Part shown: positions 1-8,200 of the stretch, piece by piece
Position numbering within the stretch: position 1 is the stretch's first letter
Layout of the letters: every line of letters starts with the position of its first letter
NCBI GenBank assembly: GCA_017642335.1
Contig: JAGCPF010000046.1
Span: 31,079 to 95,078, forward strand
DNA: 64,000 nucleotides
Origin: Fibrobacter sp.
Lineage (GTDB): Bacteria > Fibrobacterota > Fibrobacteria > Fibrobacterales > Fibrobacteraceae
Reading direction: 5' to 3'
Position numbers and translations under genes: made by a program
Notes under the pieces: generated by a model
Databases searched by the model: none
Told to the model about the DNA's origin: nothing
What the model saw: the letters and a program-made list of their open reading frames with translations, nothing else

Positions 1-78
1 AACGAACCTGTAAAGGCCGACCGCGATGACCTTTACGTAAACGCAACAATCCTCTGCAAAGACGACCTGTTGGATTAA
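1..78 (+). CDS. C-terminal tail of a gene entering from the left
   Basis: Frame 1 is open from the first base to a TAA at 76-78 and encodes 25 residues ending CKDDLLD. The start and nearly all of the gene lie outside the window. The next gene begins 73 bases later, so a real gene end here is plausible. The tail is too short to assign a family, and chance openness over 25 codons cannot be excluded. Confidence 0.5.
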   Translation, partial: NEPVKADRDDLYVNATILCKDDLLD

Positions 79-89
79 AAATAAGTCCC

Positions 90-108
90 ATATTGACTTT
101 ATTCCCCC
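90..108 (+). repeat. 19-bp direct repeat, copy 1
   Basis: ATATTGACTTTATTCCCCC occurs here and, identically, at 848-866. Similarity continues beyond it (TTTTACggcaATTctaGG here, TTTTACtacATTTgGGG there) once a 14-base CT-rich stretch in this copy is skipped. Each copy lies just upstream of a gene, and together they flank the lipoprotein gene at 152-760. It contains a -35-like TTGACT but no convincing -10 at the right spacing in this copy. Confidence 0.75.
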
Positions 109-151
109 TCCCTCCCTCTCCCATTTTACGGCAATTCTAGGAGGATAATTT

Positions 152-760
152 ATGTTTTTTCGCTTTATCTTTTTTTTGTTGTTCTTAATCCTTTTAGGAT
201 GTGTCCCTTATGGGGAGGAACAAGAGTGTTTTGATGTGGACCGGTTTGTGAGTTTAAACTTTCTGACAACTGATAATATTGACAGTATCGATTTTTATTT
301 AAACAACCAACAAGTCTGTTACGGAAATATGGGCTCTTTTCACGAGACTCTGATATGTAAAAAGTCTTCTGAAAATGAATATTTAAGTGCAGAAAAAGTT
401 GGTGAAAATGTTGGTCAATGCGACACTTCAGCAAATGAACCAATATGGAAAGGATTTCATTGCTTTCTTGGAAAACCTTCCGATAAAATCAAAATAGATT
501 CGTTTAATATAGATTTGAAGATTTATAATCCGGAAGGGTCGGCAAAAATTAAAATCGCTCAAATACTATCAGGTGGAAATATTATCAACATCGTTTCGGA
601 TCGCGATTCATCACAATGGTTTGGGTACGATGCCAATCCTATAAGGCCTTTTTTTGACGAATTCAATTCTCCATCGTCATCAAAACGCATGGGATGCTTT
701 GACGGATATTGCGTCGCTACATTGCCCATGGTCGAAAAAGAAGTCTGTTATGATAAGTAA
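152..760 (+). CDS. small lipoprotein, unknown function
   Basis: A 202-residue protein starting with a hydrophobic signal (FFRFIFFLLFLILLGC) that ends in a lipobox, with Cys17 as the likely lipidated residue. It is therefore expected to be a membrane-anchored lipoprotein. The mature part has several cysteines and no family I recognise. A clear ribosome site (TAGGAGGA, 138-145) sits 6 bases before the ATG, which fixes the start. The DNA is more AT-rich than the rpmF/plsX genes to its right. A 19-bp direct repeat lies on either side of it, which suggests it was inserted or arose with a duplication between its left neighbour and the yceD-like gene. Confidence 0.8.
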   Translation: MFFRFIFFLLFLILLGCVPYGEEQECFDVDRFVSLNFLTTDNIDSIDFYLNNQQVCYGNMGSFHETLICKKSSENEYLSAEKVGENVGQCDTSANEPIWKGFHCFLGKPSDKIKIDSFNIDLKIYNPEGSAKIKIAQILSGGNIINIVSDRDSSQWFGYDANPIRPFFDEFNSPSSSKRMGCFDGYCVATLPMVEKEVCYDK

Positions 761-847
761 AAAGCGAAAGAAACGCATTGGTTCTGCCTAAAAAAGCGAA
801 ATTTGAGCCAATAGGGGCAGCTTGACTTTTGTGCACCCCCTGCATAG

Positions 848-866
848 ATATTGACTTTATTCCCCC
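848..866 (+). repeat. 19-bp direct repeat, copy 2
   Basis: Identical to 90-108 and placed immediately before the yceD-like gene. A looser third relative (TTGACTTTtgtgcaCCCCC) lies at 822-840. See the promoter entry at 851-879 for a possible function. Confidence 0.75.
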
Positions 867-879
867 GTTTTACTACATT
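851..879 (+). promoter_or_regulatory. possible sigma70-type promoter for yceD-rpmF-plsX
   Basis: TTGACT (851-856), a 17-base spacer, then TACATT (874-879). Transcription would start near base 886, only a few bases before the TTG start at 889, giving an almost leaderless message. The -10 matches only 4 of 6 consensus bases, so this is a weak call. Confidence 0.3.
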
Positions 880-888
880 TGGGGCACT

Positions 889-1419
889 TTGAGAATCGAT
901 ATCGCACAGAAACTTACTGAATCCGAAGACCGCCGGGTGGTCTGGTCCCATGCCGATGCCCCCGAAATCTTCGACGAACTGCACCTCAAGGGCGATCTGG
1001 TAGCCGAGGTGCTGGTTAGCCCCGAAGGCGAAAGTAAGTGGCTCGTGTCCGGTACGCTCTCCGGAGTGCAAACTCTGACCTGTTCCCGGACGCTGGAACT
1101 GTTCGACCGCCCTTTCAAAACGGAAATTGTGGTGGAAGTCGAACGTCTCGCGGTTGCAAAGCAGGAACTCGATGAAGACGATGCAGATGTCTTCGCATAC
1201 AGAATTCCCCAGGGACAGTACTTCGTGGATGTCTCCGAGTGCGTTCGACAGCTGGTTATACTGCAAGAACCGGCCGCACCCGTGAAAAATCCTGACGAAG
1301 ATTTTATCTTTGTATCAAACAAACCGACCAGTGACGGTTCCGCAGAGTCCGAGGACACTATGGATCCCCGCTGGGAAAAACTCAAAGCTTTAAAAAGCAA
1401 AATGGAAAATAGGAGTTAA
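889..1419 (+). CDS. YceD/DUF177 family protein
   Basis: A 176-residue protein of the YceD (DUF177) family, found across bacteria next to rpmF. In plants and E. coli, members are linked to 23S rRNA accumulation. I base the call on the N-terminus (MRIDIAQKL), the central [13 protein letters not shown] segment, the acidic stretch after it, and the position directly upstream of rpmF. The TTG at 889 is preferred over an earlier in-frame TTG at 829 because the protein then begins where family members begin. The 829 start would add 20 residues read through the promoter-like repeat. The gap to rpmF is 2 bases, so the two are almost certainly co-transcribed. Confidence 0.8.
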   Translation: MRIDIAQKLTESEDRRVVWSHADAPEIFDELHLKGDLVAEVLVSPEGESKWLVSGTLSGVQTLTCSRTLELFDRPFKTEIVVEVERLAVAKQELDEDDADVFAYRIPQGQYFVDVSECVRQLVILQEPAAPVKNPDEDFIFVSNKPTSDGSAESEDTMDPRWEKLKALKSKMENRS

Positions 1420-1421
1420 AA

Positions 1422-1610
1422 ATGGCAGTACCTAAAAGAAAAACCTCGACCGCCCGTCGTGACAAGCGCCGCACCCACTGGAAGATGGAAGTGCCGGCCA
1501 TGGCCACTTGCGAACATTGCGGTTCCGTGAAGCGCCCGCACCGCGTGTGCCCGGTTTGCGGTTACTACAATGGTGTTGAAGTTGTCGACATGAAGGGTGC
1601 TGAAGCCTAG
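1422..1610 (+). CDS. rpmF: 50S ribosomal protein L32
   Basis: A 62-residue L32 beginning MAVPKRKTS, the family hallmark. Two CxxC pairs (Cys30/33 and Cys43/46) form the zinc-ribbon version of L32, so this copy should bind zinc. L32 is a late-assembling large-subunit protein near the peptidyl transferase region. An AGGAGT ribosome site at 1411-1416 precedes the ATG. It sits between the yceD-like gene and plsX, the usual neighbours of rpmF. Confidence 0.97.
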   Translation: MAVPKRKTSTARRDKRRTHWKMEVPAMATCEHCGSVKRPHRVCPVCGYYNGVEVVDMKGAEA

Positions 1611-1630
1611 TCGCTTTTAAGGAGTTGTTC

Positions 1631-2611
1631 ATGGTTAAAGTTGCCCTGGATGCATTGGGCGGCGATTTTGCCCCCGACGTAGTGATAGAAGGTGCTGTAA
1701 ACGCCGTCAAGAAGAATGCTGATTTGCATGTTGTCTTGTGCGGACCGGAGGCCGAGGTCAAGGCTGGGCTCGAAAAGCTTGGCTACGCTGGCAATGGTAT
1801 TTCGGTCGTTGACGCGCCGGATCCGGTCGCCATGGACGAACACCCTGTTCAGGTTCTCAAGAAAAAACCTCACTCCGGCCTGGTGACTTGCGTTGCCTTG
1901 CAGAAGAAGGGAATGGTGGACGCCTCGGTGAGTGCCGGCAACTCCGGCGCCATGATGGCGTCTTGCCTTATGCTTCTTGGGAAGTCGAGCGAAAAGTTCA
2001 GCCGTCCGCCTATCGGTTGCGTGATTCCTACCGCCGACCGTCCGATTATCTTGGTCGATGCCGGTGCGAACGTCGATGAACGTGCTTCTACGCTGGTGGA
2101 CTTTGCCATCGCGGGCTCCGCCTTCGCCGAGACCTACTTCGGTTACCAGAACCCGAAGGTCGGCCTTTTGAACATGGGCGAAGAAGAACACAAGGGCCCG
2201 GCCGTACTCCAGGAAGCACACCAGTTGCTGAAGTCCGCCCCGGTGAACTTCATCGGCAACATCGAAGGCGAAACGCTTATCATGGGCGCTGCTGACGTGG
2301 TTGTCGCTTCGGGCTTTACAGGCAATGTTGTTCTGAAAATGCTCGAAGGCTTCTACGAGATGCATCACAAGATGTTCGGCTCTATCGATACTCCGGAAGG
2401 CCGCCGTTTCGACGATATGTGGGACTTCCGCAAGACGGGTGGTGCTCTGCTCCTTGGCCTCAACGGCACGGGCATCATCGCTCATGGCCGCTCCGACGCG
2501 CTTGCGATCGAGAAGGCTGTGGAAGTCGCCGCGAAGTACGCCGAGAAGGGCGTGTCCAAGAACGTGAACGAACGCCTGGCCGCCATTAAGGACGAACCCG
2601 CCGAAGCGTAA
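1631..2611 (+). CDS. plsX: phosphate acyltransferase PlsX
   Basis: A 326-residue PlsX. The enzyme converts acyl-ACP to acyl-phosphate, the first committed step that feeds PlsY in phospholipid synthesis, and acts at the inner face of the membrane. Family features seen are the start VKVALDALGGDFAP, the SAGNSGAMM segment near residue 100, and DVVVASGFTGNVVLK. The ATG at 1631 follows AAGGAG (1619-1624) by 6 bases; an upstream in-frame TTG at 1625 is too close to the ribosome site. Only 20 bases separate it from rpmF. In most bacteria fabH follows plsX, but here a terminator and then surface-protein genes follow. Confidence 0.96.
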   Translation: MVKVALDALGGDFAPDVVIEGAVNAVKKNADLHVVLCGPEAEVKAGLEKLGYAGNGISVVDAPDPVAMDEHPVQVLKKKPHSGLVTCVALQKKGMVDASVSAGNSGAMMASCLMLLGKSSEKFSRPPIGCVIPTADRPIILVDAGANVDERASTLVDFAIAGSAFAETYFGYQNPKVGLLNMGEEEHKGPAVLQEAHQLLKSAPVNFIGNIEGETLIMGAADVVVASGFTGNVVLKMLEGFYEMHHKMFGSIDTPEGRRFDDMWDFRKTGGALLLGLNGTGIIAHGRSDALAIEKAVEVAAKYAEKGVSKNVNERLAAIKDEPAEA

Positions 2612-2635
2612 CGGATACCTGTCGAAAGAAATTGG

Positions 2636-2666
2636 AACCTGGCTGATGGCCGGGTTCTTTTTTTTG
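2636..2666 (+). terminator. rho-independent terminator after plsX
   Basis: AACCTGGC-TGAT-GGCCGGGTT forms a hairpin with one wobble pair and is followed by an uninterrupted run of T (2658-2665). It would end the yceD-rpmF-plsX transcript, so plsX and fabD are not one operon. Confidence 0.85.
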
Positions 2667-2704
2667 TGTGTGCGATGAAAAAAATATAGTGAAACTCCTG
2701 AATT

Positions 2705-2794
2705 TGTATCATATAGCCGGGGGTGCCCCCCAAAATCGCCGATGATAAGTCTGTTTGCGGTCAAAAAAAATTTTATACCGGGTAATATGATACA
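2705..2794. repeat. 90-bp element bounded by 17-bp inverted repeats
   Basis: TGTATCATATAGCCGGG (2705-2721) is matched in inverted orientation by 2778-2794 (CCGGGTAATATGATACA) at 14 of 17 positions, including a perfect outer 10 bp. The interior has no coding potential. It could fold into a large cruciform or be a miniature mobile element. I see no clear target-site duplication. Confidence 0.55.
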
Positions 2795-3064
2795 TTTTTT
2801 CAATTTTTTGGCTGAGAGGGAGCTAATTTGGGATGGATTAGAGGTGCTTTTTCGTGAAAATGGGCCTTGCAATTTTTTGTGCGGGAAGGCCTATGGGTGC
2901 GGAATAACAATAAATGGAGACTAGAATTTGATGCTGAAATGGGGGAGGGAATCCGCCCCTGTTCCAGTGTTTAAAAGGAATCCGCGGTGCGGGGTAAAAA
3001 TCCCTTTTTATAAGAAAATATGAAAAGTTTTTGTTACAAACAAAATTCTTTTTGATTAGTTTGG

Positions 3065-3126
3065 TGAAAACATTTACTTACAAATAAATTTGCTGTGTTT
3101 TGTAATAAATGAAAACATTTACTTAC
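3065..3126 (+). promoter_or_regulatory. paired 16-bp direct repeats upstream of the WWW protein gene
   Basis: GAAAACATTTACTTAC occurs at 3065-3080 and 3111-3126, 46 bases apart (about 4.4 helical turns). They lie 150-210 bases before the start codon at 3275. Paired identical words in a promoter zone suggest a transcription-factor site; the factor is unknown. Confidence 0.45.
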
Positions 3127-3228
3127 GGATAAACTTTTTTTAAGCGTTTTATATGTATTATTAAAAATAAAGTGATTTTTATTTTATTTGTTTCGTCTAA
3201 ACTAGAAAACTTTAACTATATTGGTGAA

Positions 3229-3261
3229 TGCCTTGTAAAACAACATTTCACAACCAAGGCA
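3229..3261 (+). promoter_or_regulatory. 5' leader hairpin just before the ribosome site
   Basis: TGCCTTG (3229-3235) pairs with CAAGGCA (3255-3261) around a 19-base loop. The hairpin ends where the ribosome site AGAGAAGGA (3262-3270) starts, so folding could influence translation or message stability. No ligand or regulator is implied. Confidence 0.35.
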
Positions 3262-3274
3262 AGAGAAGGAATAT

Positions 3275-5110
3275 ATGAATAAACTTATCTATTCATCTAT
3301 GGCTGCGGCGATGCTTGCATCTGCTGCATTTGCAGAAATCCAATACACAACGCAAGTGGTCGATGGTTGCATACGTTTTGTAAACGGTGCTGGCCATTAT
3401 GCCGACAACTGCTATATTAGTGGCCTTCAAAATATGGCCCCGAATACTTGCTACAAAGTAAGGCAGTCTCGCATTAACGATGGGTCTGTTCCTCAGACCG
3501 GTCACATGAACAACAATGCTGCTGATACGTGGTGGTGGAAGACGACGGAATGCACCAAGGTGACGATCCTGGTGCCGGTTCCGGGAACCTATGATCTTGT
3601 ACCGAACTGCGTTGAATTCCAGAATGGTTTCGGTAACTTTGCAAATAAGTGCTACAGCTCTGGCTTGCACAATATGAGTGCGAACACGTGCTATACGGTG
3701 AACCCGGATAGAATCGCTGATGGCTCTCTCCCTCAAACTGGCTACATGAACAACAATGCTGCCGATGCTTGGTGGTGGGTTGAAACGAATTGCAACACCA
3801 TTGTGCCGCTTGATCCTCCTGATATTTGCAATACCAATCCGAGTGATGGTGCTTGCCTGAGCTTCTGCACTACGAACCCGAACAATTCGTTCTGCGTGAG
3901 CAACTTCTGCGCTATGTTCCCCGCTGATCCGAGCTGCGCTGTTCCGTCGGTTTGCAGCAATCCCAGTGACCCTGCTTGCTTGGCTGCCTGCCTTGCCGAT
4001 CCGCTTTCTGATCCAGCTTGCGAAGCCGTGATTTGCGCGGACGATCCGAGTAAGCCAATGTGCTCGGATGCTTGCCAGAGAGATTTCTATAGCGCTGGCT
4101 GTCAGGCTTACTGCATGGACCCTGTACATGCGTCCACTGCAACGTGCGGCCAATCTGCTTGTGCTGCGGATCCCACTGATCCCGTTTGCGTAAGCTACTG
4201 TGCTGCAAATTCCTCTGATCCGGTCTGTCAGGTTCCTCCCACGCCGACTGCAACTCAGGAAGACTGCCTCATAGACCCCAATAGCACGGAATGCCAGGCT
4301 TTCTGTGCTGCTAATCCGAATGATGGGGCCTGCGACGTTAACTTCTGCGTCAACAATCCCAATGACCCGAACTGCTTTGACAAGTGCATCAACTTTGTTC
4401 AGGGCAAGGGCGGTTATGGCGACCACTGCTATAAGAGTGGCCTCCTCAATATGGATGGCAAGTGCTATACCATGAACCCGGCCCGTGCTCCGGCTCCGCA
4501 GAACATCAACAACAATGCTGCCGATGGTTGGTGGTGGGTTCAAACCGCTTGCGAAAAGGAATACATCATTCCGCGCGCTAATTGGACTCTTCAGCCGAAG
4601 GGTTGCGTTCCGTTCGTGAATGGTTTCGGTAACTTTGCCAATAAGTGCTACATCTCGGGTCTCCTGAACATGGCCGAAAATAATGAGGCCGAAAACAAGT
4701 GCTATGAAGTGAATCCGGATAGAATCGCCGATGGCTCCCTCCCTCAATTTGGCTACATGAACAACAATGCTGCCGATGCTTGGTGGTGGGTTGAAACGCT
4801 CTGCGCAGATACCGTTCCGCCTCGTCCGTTTGAAGGCAAGGTTGCTCCGAAGGCCGCTCCGAAGGCTGCCCCGGTTCTCGGTGAATCTCAAATCTCCGTC
4901 GACAACACCACGCTCAGCGTGACCTCCACTGTTGCCGATACCAAGATGCTCCGCGTGTTCGATATGAACGGCAAGCTCCTTCACAGCGAATCCTTCAGTG
5001 GTATGGCCAAGGACGTTGATTTTGCCAAGTTTGCTGGCAAGGGCGTTCTCCTGGTTCGCATCACTTCTGGTAACAAGCTCGTGGGTATGAAGAAAGTCTC
5101 TATCCGCTAA
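3275..5110 (+). CDS. secreted Cys-rich protein with four WWW repeats
   Basis: A 611-residue protein with a signal peptide (cleavage near Ala20). Four ~60-residue repeats (32-93, 112-173, 371-426, 444-510) each contain four cysteines and end in NNNAADxWWW followed by the last Cys. Spacing in the first two is identical: C-x13-C-x12-C-x33-C. Between repeats 2 and 3 (184-370) is a Cys-rich tract of short NPxDxxC/DPxDPxC units. After an Ala/Pro/Lys linker (520-534), residues 536-611 (MLRVFDMNGKLLHSE...VLLVRITSG) resemble a T9SS sorting domain. Inference: exported to the surface, each repeat a disulfide-stabilised module whose exposed tryptophans may bind a polysaccharide. I know of no named family for the repeat. 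The start has a good AGAAGGA ribosome site. Confidence 0.8.
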   Translation: MNKLIYSSMAAAMLASAAFAEIQYTTQVVDGCIRFVNGAGHYADNCYISGLQNMAPNTCYKVRQSRINDGSVPQTGHMNNNAADTWWWKTTECTKVTILVPVPGTYDLVPNCVEFQNGFGNFANKCYSSGLHNMSANTCYTVNPDRIADGSLPQTGYMNNNAADAWWWVETNCNTIVPLDPPDICNTNPSDGACLSFCTTNPNNSFCVSNFCAMFPADPSCAVPSVCSNPSDPACLAACLADPLSDPACEAVICADDPSKPMCSDACQRDFYSAGCQAYCMDPVHASTATCGQSACAADPTDPVCVSYCAANSSDPVCQVPPTPTATQEDCLIDPNSTECQAFCAANPNDGACDVNFCVNNPNDPNCFDKCINFVQGKGGYGDHCYKSGLLNMDGKCYTMNPARAPAPQNINNNAADGWWWVQTACEKEYIIPRANWTLQPKGCVPFVNGFGNFANKCYISGLLNMAENNEAENKCYEVNPDRIADGSLPQFGYMNNNAADAWWWVETLCADTVPPRPFEGKVAPKAAPKAAPVLGESQISVDNTTLSVTSTVADTKMLRVFDMNGKLLHSESFSGMAKDVDFAKFAGKGVLLVRITSGNKLVGMKKVSIR

Positions 5111-5125
5111 TTGCTGATAAAAGAG

Positions 5126-5153
5126 GGCGGATCCTGCGGGGTCCGCCTTTTTT
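5126..5153 (+). terminator. rho-independent terminator
   Basis: GGCGGATCC-TGCG-GGGTCCGCC (one wobble pair) followed by TTTTTT. It lies 15 bases after the stop codon of the WWW repeat protein. Confidence 0.9.
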
Positions 5154-5258
5154 AGGATGTTGAGTTTGTTTGTTGTTGCTTTTTGGCCAAAATAAGTATA
5201 TATTTTATACAAATTCTATCTAACGATTATGGTTTCATCTTTCGGAAGAGGGGGCCGG

Positions 5259-8200
5259 GTGTTGTTCTTTTTTATTCTGTTCCTGTGTTCCTTGATTTTT
5301 GCGGCGAGTGCGTCCGCAAGTGTTACGATCCAAGGCGAATCCACTCCATATAACGTATCCATCGGCGATACGCTTTCTGTCACATCCAGGAAGAGCCTCC
5401 AGGTCGGCGAGAACTTTGTCAAGTGGGAAATCGTTTCCGGAACGGGAACCTTCGTCGACGAGACAGAAGATTCAACCGGTTTCATCCCTTCGTCTGACCC
5501 TGTCGTTATCAGAAGGGTGACAAGGACCCTGCCTATCTATGAAATATCCGATAAGACGACCAAGTTCATTTATGGTGAAAATAGTTCCGTTATCCCCTTG
5601 GCGCTTTATGGTGTCCGAACGTACTTCAATTCAAACGAAGGCGGACAATTCCTGGTTAGTTGTAAATTTCAACAGTCAACAACGTTCCTGAACTTTTACG
5701 GAGATTCCACTTTTAAAACTTTTGTCCCTATTGCGCCTTCGGACTCTTTTGTTGCGACCAGGGACTGCTTTGTTGCTGACGGATATAGAAAGTGTCTTAT
5801 TAAAGTTCAGCCTAACATAAACTACCATTTCTTTTTCTATGCAGCGGGTTATCCCGACGTCAACATGAAGGATTCTATCGTCGTTAGGGTTGACCGTGCG
5901 TACACATTAGAGGCTTCGTATTCGGGTAATGGAACTGCCTATGTAGACTCTCTTCATAGAAAAGCGATAACGTTCAACAGGGTTATAAGCACCGACACGA
6001 CCAAGATATACGCCATCCCCGGAAACGACAATTTGTTCGACCACTGGGAGGTCGTCTCCGGTCAGTGCTCCATCCTGGACCGAGACAAGGATACGTCGGG
6101 CGTCATTGGCGTGAAGAGCGACTGCAAGGTGCGCGCGGTGTTCCGCGCGGGCACCGTCTACCCAATCACGGGCACGCCCACCCAGTACAACTTCAAGGAC
6201 CACCTTTACGCCAAGCAGGCCTCCAGCGGCAGCGCAGGCGTGCGCTTCACCTTCACGGCCCCGAGCGCGGGCACCTACGCCATCGTCGTGTCGAACGAGA
6301 CCACGCAGGATTCCGCCATGTACATCCGTTACACGTCCACCGGCTTCGCGACGGCCGCCACGACAAAGAAGTTCCTCGGCACCTATTCCGAACCGATGAA
6401 CCTCACTGCAGGCCAGGAGGTCGCGATCGTCGTCGCCAACACGGGCAGCGGCGCGAACCCGTTCTACATCAACTACGCGACACAGGCCTACCGCGTCACG
6501 CTCGGCACGGACGGCAACGGCAAGGCGTTGCCCGCGGGCGGCTACGCGACGGCGTACGCCGGCTCGCGTTACTCCATCTCGGCGGAGGCCAACGCGGGGT
6601 ACCGCTTCTCCGACTGGCAGACGGTCTCGGGCACGCCCGCCGTCGAAGACAAGAACGCGCCCTACACGTACGTGACGGTGAACGGCAACGCCGAACTGAA
6701 GGCGAACTTCAAGGCGAGCACGGTCTACACGCTCACCCGGACGAAGCAGAAATTCAACCACCAGGACAACTACTACAGCGAACCGAGCCTCTCGGCCATC
6801 CGCTTCACCTGGACCCCGCCCGACACGGGCTCCTACATGGTCAGTATCGAGGCCGTCGACCCGGTCGGGGGCATCTTCACGGACTACGGCACCGACAAGA
6901 ATTTCTCGACCCCTGTTACGGCGCGGGCTGTCTTTGGTTCCACGACGAGCTTCACCGTTCGCGGCACGCCGGGCGTCCCGCTCTACTGGACCTTCCAGGA
7001 CAGCAGCAGCGGCATCCCGAACAAGTCCTTCAACGCCTGGGTGTCCTCGCCCTACGTGCTGACCGTGATTTCCTCCAAGGAGGGAGCCGCATACCCGTCC
7101 GGGAAGGTGTACACCGCCCCCGGCAACAGGACCATCCTGACCGCGTGGCCGCACGGCGGCTACAAGTTCAAGTCGTGGGTGAGCACCGTGGGCGACCTCG
7201 ACATCGAGTCTCCGAACGAATCTCGCACAATCGTCGTGCCGAAGGACTCCGTGTGCACCGTGAAGGCGACCTTCACGGTGGACCCGTCGGCCGAACCCTC
7301 GCTGAGCATATCCAAGCTGGACCTGGGCAGCTACCCGGAAGTCTGCGCGGTGGTTTCCGTGACGGACAAGAACTCGGGCAACTCCTTCTACGGCCTGGTC
7401 TCCGACGACTTCACGCTGACGCAGGACGGCGTCCCGATCAAGCCGCAGGTCACGAGCATCAACAACGTCACTGGCGTCTCGGTGGTGATCGTGGTGGACG
7501 AGAGCGGCTCGATGATATACAACGACCGCATGGAGAAGGCGAAAGCGTCCATCCAGAGCTTCGTGAACGACATGGGCCCCTACGACAGAATTTCCATCGT
7601 CGGCTTCCGCGGGGACGACTCGACCGTGGTGCACTTGGCGATGACCTCGGACAAGTCCCTGATAGTAAAGGCCGTGAAAGAAGTCGACGTGGACATGAAT
7701 GCCGCAACGAACATCATCGTAGGTACTTACGTCGGCGTAGAGCAGATCGTGAACGAGACGAACCCGACGGCAGTCATCGTGTTCTCCGACGGTGTAAATA
7801 ACGGTGGCAGCAAAACATTAAAGGAAACCGTAGCCCTCGCCAAGTCGAAAAATACGACCATCTACTCCATCGGCCTCGAAACCGACGCGAAATACCCGCT
7901 GGAAGACCTGGCCGTCAACACGGGCGGCACCTTCACGTTCGCGAGCGACGCGAGCGAACTCGGCGGCATCTACGCGTCCATCCGCAACAGCATCATGTCG
8001 CAGTACATGGTGTGCTACCAGACCCCTGACACTGTCCAGAACGGCGAGACGCACACGGTGGCCATCAGCACGAAGCTGAACAAGATCACCACGAGCGACA
8101 CGGCGCGGTGGAGCGAGAACTCGCTGCCGCCGATAATCACGCTCACCGAGGCCACGAAGGAGCTGACCGAGAACTCGCAGCCGTCGAACCTCCCGCTCAC

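Larger units (their letters stand above)
2667..3274. other. 608-bp AT-rich intergenic region
   Basis: I find no convincing gene here. A 60-codon frame at 2742-2924 lacks a ribosome site and family resemblance. The region holds a 17-bp imperfect inverted repeat (2705-2794), a pair of GGAATCCGC words about 30 bases apart (near 2949 and 2978), two copies of GAAAACATTTACTTAC (3065-3126), and a leader hairpin before the gene at 3275. From about 3000 onward it is very AT-rich, as expected for a promoter zone. Confidence 0.6.

Noticed and set aside
2742..2924. 60-codon frame in the plsX to WWW-gene gap
   Set aside because: No ribosome site, no family resemblance, and it overlaps the inverted-repeat element at 2705-2794.
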